The notes beneath the pieces were generated by a model that saw only the letters and a list, made by a program, of their open reading frames with translations, was not told the origin of the DNA and did not search any database. Positions 21,446 to 33,307 of a stretch of 64,000 bases of DNA are shown one piece after another. Source of the DNA: Halichoerus grypus. Its lineage: Eukaryota; Chordata; Mammalia; Carnivora; Phocidae. A program made the position numbers and the translations under genes. Position 1 is the first letter of the stretch. Each line of letters begins with the position of its first letter. The stretch spans positions 39,318,603-39,382,602 of the forward strand of contig NC_135715.1 of assembly GCF_964656455.1 (NCBI RefSeq). The letters are read 5' to 3'.

Positions 21446-21627
21446 GGGTGCCTGGGTGGCCCAGTTGGTTGGGCATCTGCCTACGGCTTGGGTCATGGTC
21501 CTGCTGTCTAGGATCGAGTCCCACATTGGGCTTTCTGCTCAGTGGGGAATCTGCTTTTCCCTCTCACTCTCCCTCTGGGTTCTCTCTCTCTCTCAAATAA
21601 ATAAATAAAATCTTTAAAAAAAAAAAT
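21446..21627 (+). mobile_element. Can-SINE (plus), older variant
   Basis: Diverged full-length SINE (GGTGCCTGGGTGGCCCAG head). The TSD is 15 bp with two differences: AAATGCCTGTTTACA at 21431-21445 and AAATGAATGTTTACA at 21628-21642. Shorter pyrimidine-rich middle than subfamily A. Confidence 0.92.
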
Positions 21628-21642
21628 AAATGAATGTTTACA

Positions 21643-24600
21643 TGTATAGTTCCCTTCAGTTCATTTAGCAACATTCCAAGATTCTACTATGTGTTAGCTA
21701 TAAAACGAATCAAAGATGTTTGCTGTTCTCCCAGAGGCAATAGCAGGGTGAGGAATCAGGGAGAAACCCTTGATGGCACCATGTTGGTGTGGTCTAGCTA
21801 CTAACACATAGCTAATGTCTGGTTGCCACTCAGTACATGTTTGCAGAGTGAATAAATGAATGTAGTATGTTATTGCCTCACTGGAAGGAATGAACAACAT
21901 CTTTAAAAATGCATCCTCCACTCTCCCTTGAAGAGAAGACTATGTGGAGCCAAGATTTGCAGCTGTGAGGAAAATAGAGGACTAGTTTCTCTAATTCTTC
22001 CTCTACTTTTAGCTTAGCCTATTCTTATTCTGACCCACATTTGTTTTATTTATTGATGTGGAAATATGCCCTTGATATATTAAGTAAAAGAATTAGGTTA
22101 AAATGAGATGTATAACATGATTCCATTTTTTAAAAACGTATGAGTTTGTCTCTTATTAGTGTAGGTGAATATAAACCAGAATATTTACAGTGGCTATCAT
22201 TGTGTGGTTGAATTAAGAGTAATCTTTAGTTCTCTAAATGTTTGTAAATAAGCATGCATTACTTTTATAAGGAAAAAAATAAGCTATATTAAAAACAGAG
22301 AAGTAACCTGGACTAGAAACAGAATGTAAAATGGCCAAAGGGTCTGGATTTGTGCCCATCTGCATACAAGAGGGCCCTTTGGCTACTTACAATGTGGTTT
22401 CTAGGAACTTTATTTACCTACTTAGACATTTAACTCATGGTGAAGGGGATGAATCGATGAAGTTGTATTTACTTTGTCTCACTAGCATTTGCATCTCCCT
22501 TAATAAGCCCTGTAATGCTAAGGATGATGTGGATTCTAACATGCTAACTTCACCATTGGTGCCAATACCTTTGACAAAACGTCCTTGACTATCAACAGCA
22601 ATCATTGCTGTGCGCTTGTCTGCTAGTGATTCAGACCAGTTGACCTCAGTCTTAAGAACTTTTAAAATAACCAGCAAAAGTTTTTTTTTTTTTTCCTTCT
22701 CTTTAGCTATAGGCCATTGTTCTGTGTCCTTCTATCTTTTGACATATGAATGATGTCCTTCCCTTAGTCACACGGTTACCTTGAAGATATTTATAGCCAA
22801 GTTCAGATCCCTCTGAGGGAGCTCTTCAGTTTGCACTCTTCAGGCTCAGTGTTTTGTATCCTCCAAACCTCCTCTGTAACATATTTATTCTGGCAAAAAT
22901 GTTCTGTATTAGGAAACTTTTTTTTTTGGTTGTATATTTTTCTTACCCACTGTGGGTGCAAAACAAACAAAAAAATGTAAAAAAGAAATGAAAAAAGAAA
23001 AAAAAATCAAGTCACACCAGGAGATTTGTGTGGTTCACATAGTCATCAATGCATATTACATAATCTCTCCCACCCTCACTCCTATTTTTATGCTTCTTCT
23101 TCAGGAAATGACATTGGCTTGTTTCTCCTATGCACCGAATTCTTCTGTGTACATTTTTATTAATCCCTTTTGCTTTTCTCAGACATGTCATCCTTTAAAT
23201 GCTTTATTTATCTATACTCGGAGGTAATCTTATATTTTGCTAAATTGCAGTCATATCAGAGTAAATTTTACTGTATAAACATATTTTGCCACAAAGCAAA
23301 TAGGACACAATGTGCATTCTTTCTTATTTCAGGTCACTGTTGTAAAATTGCATGTGCTAGAACTAATTTAATCATATGCATGCTACAATAAAAATAAAAT
23401 TTTTTTCCCTCACTTCAACTCTTTATTTTAGACTAAGATTCTATTGTACACCATGAAAATATGGCTATTAATCCACCAAATGTTTAGTTATTTGATTATG
23501 TATAGATTTATATTATTTTTAGCAAATTTATCTTTTTTAAATGTTGAGGCTTTTCTTAAAAAGATTGATATGTTAATTTCTGTCAGGTCTGAGCTAATAC
23601 TCCATTTTTATTGATTGAAATGATTGGCAAACCAAGAACTGAATTTAATAGTCCAATTTTTGAAAAGGAAGGAAGAATATCGGGGAAAGATACAACCCTA
23701 GATATCTCATGCATTCATTCAATCACTCAACATCTACCCGGTGAGATATGTAAATATAAAATTCAACCTTTATAATAACTCTATAGTAGTTTTTCTCTGC
23801 TTTGCTGACGAGGCAGCTGTGGATGAAAAGATTAACATGCCTGAAGTGTGTATTGGCACTCTACTGTCTTTTACATTTCGCTATTTGCAGACTAATATTT
23901 GTCAATAAAAAGATGACACAGTTCCAAGGCCTGTCCTGAGGGAGTTCAGCACTACAGTCTTACATGCATTCTGTACTATCCCTTGCCAGGACCTTAATCT
24001 AGTTTCATGGGGCTATAAGTCAAGCTCACAAAAAAAATTTAGCATCCTTTGTATTAGGGCTGTGCAAGAACACATACTGTTTCTTTAGACCTTTGTTAAT
24101 ATATACAGTATAGTCTTTATTAATCAAAGGTAAATTTTTCTGACATTTATGGATTCATTGATTGTGATTTTTTTCCCCTATCCTTTATGCCATTGGGTTA
24201 TACAGAATGAAATCAGATATTTAAAAAAAGATTGTAGAGAAACATGATCCACCATCTAATATGGAGATTGATGTGCAAAACTTCCTTGAACTTTTTCAAA
24301 ATATCAGCAAAAACAAGATGGGCAAAATGCTACTACTTGTAGCCAAATATGTTTTTTTTTTTTAAATAAAATGTTTTTATAATAAAGAAGAGAGAAAAAT
24401 ATCAAAGCTTTAGCTTTCAAGCTTACTTAATAATATTTAATTACCTCAAGATATATAATGCTAGTTCTCCAGTTCTGTTGTTATAAATATTGGCATTTTT
24501 ATTGAGCTTGGTTAATTTTCCTTCATCATTATCAACATGAAACATTTACTGAAAGTGATCACCCTTGGTAATGTCTGAGCTTAGTCTGATAAACATATTG

Positions 24601-25532
24601 AGGTAGAATACTTGATTCTAAAGACCCTCAAACTTGGTTGATGGGCTTCTTCATAAGACTAGTGGCTAGAAAAGTTATATTTTATGTCCTACAAATTTTT
24701 AGTAGATGAAGGAAAACGTTCTGTGAGGTTGCAATTCCAATGGAAATGGGGCAGTTGCCCAGGTTTTATTCCTGGGCTCCTGACTGCCAATTTACAACTA
24801 TGACAAAAGCAAACTTTCATATCTGGAATTAATGCAAAACATGAATCTAAGTAAACCAGTGAGCTGCTCGTTTCCCACACATGAGATTAAATGGATTTAA
24901 AAAGACATTCATTCATAGAAGAATAAATGCAAACAATGGAGAAAATGGAGAGATAGCATATCTAATTAAGTCAAGTAACTAAACAGGCTTCATTTTGCCA
25001 ATGAATGTGCAGGCAAGTTGTACTATCAAGGATCATATAATTAGGACTTAACTGTTATGGTAGTAATATAGCTTTGTAATCAGAAGTATTTACCATGTAT
25101 ATTAAACAATTGTTTTTCACAGGTTCATGACTTACATTAGTAATTTAGAAAATTGATACCTTTAGAGATTTTGAGTTTTATTTTATTCACGTAAAAAGCA
25201 TTTTGTTAATCGTTTCAAAGCAGCAGTGTCAAATTTCCTGATGTTGGCCCTGTCACTAAAACCTGTGTCCTTTTTCATTTTTCCCTATGTTTGCATGCCA
25301 CAAAAATGACAGCACATAGCTCACTGATTTAAAATTCAGTATATAAAATCAGAATTTATAAAATAGGTAAGCTAGAAAGTAATTATTCTGTATAAGATTC
25401 TATGACAAAATGCTCTAATTATAAGTCATGTTCAAGAATTGTTTTCAATGTGGAATTCCACTAGTGTGTTTATTATACAAAAGAAGGATATCCATTTTAG
25501 TAACTTTTAAAGGGGTGATTAATAGTAAAATA
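21643..25532. other. Mostly unique DNA, no gene recognised
   Basis: Nearly 3.9 kb without a clear mobile element. Weak L2/MIR-like text occurs at 21790-21862 (ACACATAGCTAATG ... GTGAATAAATGAATG). One minus-strand frame at 22435-22677 is annotated separately. Homopolymers: T16 at about 22681, A/T runs near 22920 and 24352. Other open frames (22952-23227, 23170-23391 plus; 24689-24880 minus) show no motif. Confidence 0.5.
22432..22677 (-). other. Unidentified protein-like open frame, about 80 codons
   Basis: The minus strand is open from at least 22677 to a TGA at 22434-22432. The translation has a balanced, soluble-protein-like composition (for example D-K-R-T-A-M-I-A-V-D-S-Q-G-R-F and L-Q-G-L-L-R-E-M-Q-M-L) with no low-complexity or repeat content. 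There is no ATG at the start (a TTG at 22677) and a T16 run lies just upstream. An AATAAA-like signal (TAAATAAAG) follows the stop by about 30 bp. It could be the 3' end of a processed pseudogene, a terminal exon, or chance. I do not recognise the family. Confidence 0.2.
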
Positions 25533-25547
25533 TACATGGTTTCTTTA

Positions 25548-25750
25548 TTCTTTTTTTTTTGATGTAGTGTTCCATGATTCATTATTTGCGTATAACACCC
25601 AGTACTCCATTCAGTACGTGCCCTCTGTAATACCCATCACCAGGCTAACCCATCCCCCCACCCCCCTCCCCTCTAGAACCCTCAGTTTGTTTCTCAGAGT
25701 CCATAGTCTCTCATGGTTCATCTCCCCCTCCAATTTCCCCCACTTCATTT
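25548..25750 (-). mobile_element. Carnivore L1 3' end, short 5'-truncated insertion (minus)
   Basis: The poly(T)-led plus strand continues GATGTAGTGTTCCATGATTC, then TAATACCCATCACCAGGCTA, then TTTGTTTCTCAGAGTCCATA. This is the reverse complement of the 3'UTR of the carnivore-active L1. Only about 200 bp were inserted. A 15-bp TSD with one difference flanks it: TACATGGTTTCTTTA (25533-25547) and TACATGCTTTCTTTA (25751-25765). The 80-codon plus frame at 25567-25809 lies inside and is not a gene. Confidence 0.9.
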
Positions 25751-25777
25751 TACATGCTTTCTTTAAATGTGGCAAAC

Positions 25778-25962
25778 TTTTTTTTAAAATATTTTATTTA
25801 TTTATTTGACAGAGAGAGAGAGCATGAGCAGGGGGAGGAGCAAGGGGAGAGGGGAAAGCAGGCTCCCTGCTGAGCAGGGAGCTGGATGATGCAGGACTTG
25901 ATCCCAGGATTATGACCTGAGCTGAAGGCAGACGCTTAACTGACTAAGCCACCCAGGCGCCC
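25778..25962 (-). mobile_element. Can-SINE (minus) inserted at L1 edge
   Basis: Minus-strand SINE (T tail; CCACCCAGGCGCCC head). The TSD is 14 bp with one difference: TAAATGTGGCAAAC at 25764-25777 and TAAATGTGGTAAAC at 25963-25976. Its left TSD overlaps by two bases the right TSD of the L1 at 25548-25750, so it inserted immediately beside the L1's truncated 5' end. Confidence 0.95.
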
Positions 25963-28900
25963 TAAATGTGGTAAACCTTTGTTAAGATGACGGTAAAAAA
26001 AAAAGGTAGAAAGTTACTCAGCAAGGCATTGGCCTTTAAAAAGTACCAGATAATTTCAATTCAACAAATTAAAGGTCTTTTTTTTAAGTCTATGTCATAA
26101 ATTTCCAGGGGACTAGAAACTCATTATGTTTAGTTTCCACATATTGTCTTAATAATAATAATAAATAGTGATTTCTGTGAATGAGCTTTTAACATTACGT
26201 GGTATATTTTTCCCCATGTTTACAAATAGTATCAGAGGAAACTTAAATTTGTACTGTTCAAAGGTCAGGCGGTAGTCTGGAAAATATAGTGTAGCAAAAT
26301 AGATGCTCCAGTAAATTGAAGGACTATTTAAAATATTAACCAATTCAATGGAGGTTTTCTCTTTAGATGTGCTTTAAATTCAGAGAATATACTAATGGTT
26401 CATATATTCTACGGAATATTCTGTGGTTGAGAAAAGATAAATAGAACCATGCTGTCTCCTGCTCTCATTAGACTTCATTAACATGCAAAATCCCAATTTC
26501 TGGTTCTGGCAGGGAGTATTTTTTGTTTTCTTTAATACGATGAGTTGAATAGAAGGAAAAAAATATTGTCCTACTACTTACCAGATAGACTAAAGTGTCC
26601 ATGTGGCTAATTTGATCACTTTCTTCTATAATCAGTATTTAGCACAAACCAAAAAACTGTTTTATTCCTACCTCTCCATTTTCTGTCATGGCTATCAGTC
26701 CTGATCAGCTTCTGTCATTACAACATTACATTATGATGGACATGTTTATAATTAATTAGACTATAACTTAGCTTTCGTTAATTACATTTTGGATGGATGT
26801 CTTCATTTCTTGCTGCTGATGAGATTTAATGGGGATTAGAATTCGTAATGAACTTCAGAAGTCACCCTCATCTGTTCAGCCAAGAGCATGTTTACCAAAC
26901 TTTTATTAGGATACTTTTTTCCTTTGGTATACCATCCACGGATGCCCAAATTCATCTAATTTATGATAAACACTAGTTATCTAACCAGAAGGATTTTGTA
27001 TAAAACTATTTCCCCACAAGTTTGGCCTGTACATACACAAGTGAAATGCTATGCTAGATAATCCTGGTGACCTGAACATACATATCCAGCTCCCTCCTCC
27101 CTTCCTAAGATGTAGTTTATGCCTTTGGGGAATTTTTTAAGAGCACTCTTGTAAAACAAAGGCACATTCACAGGCAAATCTTTTTTTTTTTTTTTTTCTT
27201 TTTTCCTATTTTCTGAAAACAGGATGAACTCTGCAGCCATTGGGATGGATTTTCTTCCCGAATAAATGGACAAAAAGGTCTTTGATGAGACAGGAAAATT
27301 AAAAAGTAAACCTGTAATTTATTAGCTATGTTTTCCTTGGACTCTTGCTTTTATTATTGACAAACCATGGGGAACTGAGTTATACACTTAGTGTGATAGG
27401 AAGTCACTAAATTGTATGTTTACTGCACCATTAAATTTTATAACTTCAGAAGGCATTGGAAATAAAAAGTTCACTGTGACCAAAATTGCCAAACTTTAAT
27501 GGTCTTTATCTGTAATGTCTTTCACAAAGCTCTTTAGGCAGGAAGAGAGATGAAGTGCTATTGGTTTGGTGGTGGAATATATTCAAACAAGGTACGTAGC
27601 GCAATAGTCATTATTCTTTTGTGTCTAACAGCAAATATCATAAAATGATGCATGCAATAGAACTTTAGATTTTGGATTTTTCATTCAGATTATGCAAAAG
27701 CAGTTGTTGTGCACTAAAATATTAGCATTCTATTTGTTACAGTTTGACCATCCTGGTGTGAAAACATTATTTCTCTAGCAAATGGACTGTGATTGTATGT
27801 ATTGCTTTTAGGTATAATTGCAGGTATCATTGATGAAGTTTCCAGGTAGCTATTTCTTTACTTTTCAATATAGTAATGAAGAGTAATGAAAGAGTGACTA
27901 GTGTAATTCCAGGTATTGCTAAAATCTTGCAGAAGATTATACATAGATTTAGCCCAGTGCCTCTTAACCTGCAAACTCCAGACAACTTTACTCAAAGGAA
28001 AATTAAATAAATTGATGAATCGAATAATCTGATGACCTTTTCCTTTCTCTTTTTTTCTTTTTACTTTTTAAAATATAGATATATATTTGTTTTGCTAGTA
28101 TAAGCTTATGGGCAGTGTACAAGGAATGTGTAATAGGACTTCTTCAGAATGATTGTGAACACTTGTATGCAAATTGAGAAATAAACAGCATTGCCATCCA
28201 ATGGTACTTAATTCATGTTAGGTTTACGTTTTCTGGTCTCTGGCCTTTATAAATGACCGTCTCAGGATTGGAAGAAACTGTACACGTCACCTGAAGCTTA
28301 GATTCTTTCTATACTCCTTCCAAATGGTCTTCCACACAATGTTTGTCTATCTCCAGGGAAAGGAACTCATCCTTCCTCTGAGGAAACTCAATTTTCTTAG
28401 GCTCATGCAGATTAAAAGTTTTTTTTTTTTTTTTTTTTCAAAAATGGATCAAAAATTCATCTTATCATCATCACATACTTATCCTACTTACAATCATACA
28501 GAAAGAGGCTAATATTTCATCCACATTATAATACTTGAAATATTTGATGACATTTCCTTTCTTATGATGCACATCTTTGATGTTGGTCTAAGTTCCTACA
28601 CCATTCAGATTGTTTTCCCAGAATATGTCTCCTGACACCTTCTCTGTTTTTCCCTTCTCACTCAGAGCAGAACACAATAATCCTAGTGTCCCTGACCAAC
28701 GCAGAGGAGAAGCCAGACTATCAACTTCATTGCTATAGATATAATTCTAAGGGTGAAGCCTTATAGCTTTGTTAATGCATGTTGCCTCTGCCATCCAGGC
28801 CACATTGCACTTCCTGCATGCCTGGACTGATACTAAATACACACTCATGATAACTCCCTGCTGCAAAGTTCTGCTTGCCAAATTTGGTAAACTAATACAG

Positions 28901-29107
28901 ATTTAGGGCAATGGGCATTGTAACTCTAACTTCAGTTAGGGCTTTGGTTACTCTAAGTATAGAAAAATACTAAATTAGATATTTGGAAGAAGGTAGGGAT
29001 AAAATCACAGCTTGAGAATCGATTGCCCAATTGGTAGACTTGGAGTTTTGGATATGATCTGAAAAAGAGTTTTTAGAAATTCTTGTGATTTTCTAAGACA
29101 ACTAAGT

Positions 29108-29123
29108 CCCCCCCCCCCCCCCC
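29108..29123. repeat. C16 homopolymer
   Basis: Sixteen uninterrupted cytosines followed by ATTTTTT. Long C runs are much rarer in mammals than A/T runs; this one can form an i-motif (C strand) or G-quadruplex (G strand) and is prone to sequencing error. It is not part of a recognised repeat. Confidence 0.95.
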
Positions 29124-32100
29124 ATTTTTTAATCTTTTCTTCTTTGGGCTGGTAATATGCACTGTTGGTCAGGAGCACATAAACTGCCAACAGTACCCAG
29201 ATGTTCTCTCCTTTCAACTTTGACTGACATCATTGAAAAAGAAGATGGTTTCAGAATTCTCAGGTCCTATTGCTTTCAGAGTGCCCAGAAAAACAGATAA
29301 ACAAAAATATACAAAAAGTTGTATTCCATATGCCATTGTCATTCATTAAAAAAAAAAAAAAAAAATTCCTTCCTTCCACCCCAACAAAATAGCAATATCT
29401 ATTAAAACAGCTTGGAATTCACTGAAGCAACAACACTTAGAATTTAGTAATGAGGCATTCCTCTGGCTTCACATCTGTTAACATTTTTGCTGTAGACTGA
29501 ATTTCGAAGGGAAACTAATAAAAATTCCTGACAGTAATCAGGAAATATTCTGAAACAATTACATATTAGAAGTCCATTCTCATAGTATTTATTTTTTTAA
29601 AGTGAAGTATTATGTGATCTCATATGAATTAACTCACAGCCTCCTTGTATATTAAGACAACAATCATATTTATACTACATTTGCATTATTTGATTTTTGG
29701 AATCAAAAGGTAAGGTATAAGACTGATGCTTCTGTCACTTCCCTTAGTTTTTCCTATTATCTTGTATCTCTTTTATTTTTCATGTGTCTATTTTTTTTTT
29801 TGCTTAGCATTCTTATCTATCTCTTTTTGAGATGATAATGTCTTTCATTCTTTGACATTGAATGAGGGAGAAGGGAACTGGGAAGTGGCTTCTGGAGACA
29901 GAGCAAGGATAAGGGAATGCAAGATAGCAGCATTCAGCAAATGGTAGAGCATTCTGTAACAAAACAATCTGACAGTTATACATTGGCTACTACCTAGCCA
30001 GTTATAGTAGAACTTATTTGTGGGTGGTGGAAAATGACATGCAGTGGATTCTACCCCTGAAGAGATGGCATTTATCATAATGTGGACAGAATTGGAAGTG
30101 TGGCAATGTAGAGTAGGTGGTCAATGAATCTGAAATGTTTTCTGGAACAGATGGATTTGGGGGAGGCATTCTGGCAGATACTGTTTCCATTATAAACACT
30201 CTCCTGAACTTTTGCTTCATAGCACAGTTATTTTCATTTAAATAAGAAAGGCGTAATAATGGGATAAGGGGTGAGAGGTGGAAGGTAAAAATAATGTTGG
30301 AGGGGGAGCTAAGTTTTGCTTGATATTAAGGATGTCTTTAATCACATTCTTTTTTAAAAAAAGTAACTTTTGGAATTTATTCAGCTTATTTATTTTAAAA
30401 ACTTAGTCCCAGGTACTACATTTGGCTCTACCCAATCTCATCGATTTCTCTCATTCACGTTTTTAGCATCAAAATTTTCATCTATTAATACCATAGGGAT
30501 GGCTGAGAAGTTCTGAGCATCTTCCTCTGAGCAATGCTAGTTCTTTGAGCAGTATAGTATTTTTATGCTTTCAGAAGTCATATTTGGCCCATTTTCATAA
30601 ATCTATCCTTTCACAAAGGAAAGCGGATATGATATGCATTTTGTTTTGTTTGTGCATCCATAACATTTTTACCATTTTGAAATTCAAATCCGTTTATTCT
30701 CTGGGGGGCAAACTAAAAAAGGATGGCATAATGGTTTTCATGTTGAAATAGTAAACTTCCAAAGCTGACAACAAATTATCGTGAGAGGGATTGTACTAGT
30801 AACTTGATCACATGGGCAAGTCTGATCTCTCAGAAATAACATATGTTCCACATTTTCAGCAGTATTTGGTGGCATCCTGCAAAAACTCCAAGGCTGGAAA
30901 CTTCTTTAACTCCTGGCCTTTATTACCCCCTGTCATAGACCATTCAGAGCTCAAGTACACCAGGCAAATGTATTTATGCTTCCATAAAGTTAAAACAAAA
31001 AGATCTTCCTCAGGATCATGATAGAATCCATACCTGCTGGGAGCTTTTGTCTTGCCAAATGTTCTCTATCCAGGGAGGGAACAGTTGTGGAGAACTACTC
31101 TCCTTTCTATCCAGAAGGGGTTTTATGTATGTAAGGAACCTGAGGCCAGCCTCAGAGTTTCATGGAAACTTTGCATAACCAAGGCCCTCCTTTATTTCGT
31201 AAGAGCCATACAATGTAACATATGCCAAAGTCATAACTGTTGTAGCTAAGTCAGCATCTCCACAAGTTTGTAGAAAACCAAGCCCATTTGTTTATTTTCA
31301 TTGCAGTTGAAAAACACTGACACATGAAAGCAAGTTGATCAAATCTGTTCCAAATTGCGGAGTGAAATTTAAAGTGTTAGGAAAGAGATGAAAATAAATG
31401 AACTGCATAAAATACATGTTTAGTCTTTGATTTTTTAAATGTAGTCTTCTTTTTAATCTTTTAAATTAAAAAATGTAATTTTTTTCTTTCAATTTTTAAG
31501 TGCTTGAAAAAAGGACCCTTTTCTATCTATTAATCTAAATGAGAATTTTATATGCAAAAGAAAAAAAAAACACATTTTAACATTAGATACCCATGGGACA
31601 AGTTCAAAACCTGAACCTCGGTATGTGAAGCTACATTAGGAGATACTTTGGTAATATTTTGTCTTTTGCTAGTTTGCCCCATATCCCAGGTCAGTAATCA
31701 ATTTGCATATACAAATGACAGGGTTCTTCCCCCCTCAACTTAGTACAGCTCAATCTGAACAAAGATTCTTTTAGATAAAAAATAGTCAAAAGTCTGAGAA
31801 TTCTTGGAAAAGATAATTTAATTTCAAAGGAATGTCTATATCCTTTCAGTTTCTTCTATATTAAATTTGTGGCATATAGGTATGTGGGTGTTCGTAGGAT
31901 GTATCACTAAATGATTATGAGCCTATTAAAGTTGCAGTGATTTCCGAGTTTAAGTACAATTTAAATATGTAAAAGTCAAGAGCTATATCCTTGAGCCCAT
32001 AAGTAAATGGGGATACAAAAAGATGGTAAGATATGCAGAGATGGGGAATGAATTATAAGCACTTACATTTTTTCCTTGTAAGATTCTTTGTCTTGACAGT

Positions 32101-33225
32101 TTTACTCAAACACGTAGGTGTCAGTTTGCAGAACAATGTACTTGGAATTAGGCACATGATGCTTGTTAGCATTAACAAGGCTTGTTAATCTAAATCTCTG
32201 CAGACTCCACTGAAAATATCCTTTCGTGCATTAGGTGTAGCAAATAATGAACATATTCCCTGTGTGTGTTTGTTTAGCTCAAACAGTGCCTTCTACTTTC
32301 CCTATAAAACACTTTAGATATCTAGGGCAGTTTACCATATCCGGCCTCCAGTTCGCTCAACATCTTGCCAGATTATTTTTACTCAATTAACAGAAGGGGA
32401 CAAAAATTGGGCAGGGGCCGAAGGGAAGCAACTGAAACACAAAATCTGTCTGGACACTAGGATTGGTATGGAAAGGTTGTTAGCCTGAGGGGGAAAAAGT
32501 AACTTAATAGCATTGTTCAGTTATCTGACTGTGTCTTATATTCAGGATACCAAATTATCAATCTCTACTGACGGGAAAAAATAATGCTTAAAATTGCAGA
32601 AGAGAAGATTTAATTTACACATAAATAAAGAATAACTATAGTAGTTGTATAATGAATGTAGTAACAAAATAAATGAAATCTTCTTTCCAAAGAATGGTGC
32701 ATTAAAGAAAAATCCTTCTGCCTTGCCTGTCCTACATTGACGCTAATAAGCAAAGGCCCTGTTAGTGATATCCCTCTGATTAGACTGTAAGTCTGAGTTT
32801 TGGATGTAATTTGAACAGGGTCAAAACCATTCATATCTGCTATCAAACTGGTCTTGAGAGTTCTCAAGTATTGTTAAGTTCTCCCAGGAAAAGTTAAACA
32901 GCAGAAAATTATTTGATATATGTTCTTGCAGTCCCTATGTAGATTATGGAATTTGTTGTTTTTAAATGAGGAGTACTATTTGAAAATATCTGCAGGGTGA
33001 TATTTCTATTTCTCTGGGAGCAGCCCTCCATTCTAGTGAATGATACCGGATTTTGGTGTCCATTGCTGCATCGTAAGTATCTGTCTAGATCGATATTGAA
33101 ATAAAACCGTTTGAAAAATGTTGACCTTACATGAGTAAAAATTGTACACATTTCAGAAGAGACTCCGTTTCTTATGTATGCACAATGTGAATTTCTCTTC
33201 CTCCCTGCCTCCAAGGTGTTTATTT

Positions 33226-33307
33226 TAGGATATCTATCTATATATCTGTGTATCTCTCTATCATCTATCTACCTACCTACATATCTACCTACCTATCTAT
33301 CTATCTT
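33226..33307. repeat. (TATC)n/(TACC)n compound microsatellite
   Basis: Imperfect CTAT and CTAC tetranucleotides with several interruptions (ATCTATCTACCTACCTACAT ...). Old enough to have decayed from a pure array. Confidence 0.92.
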
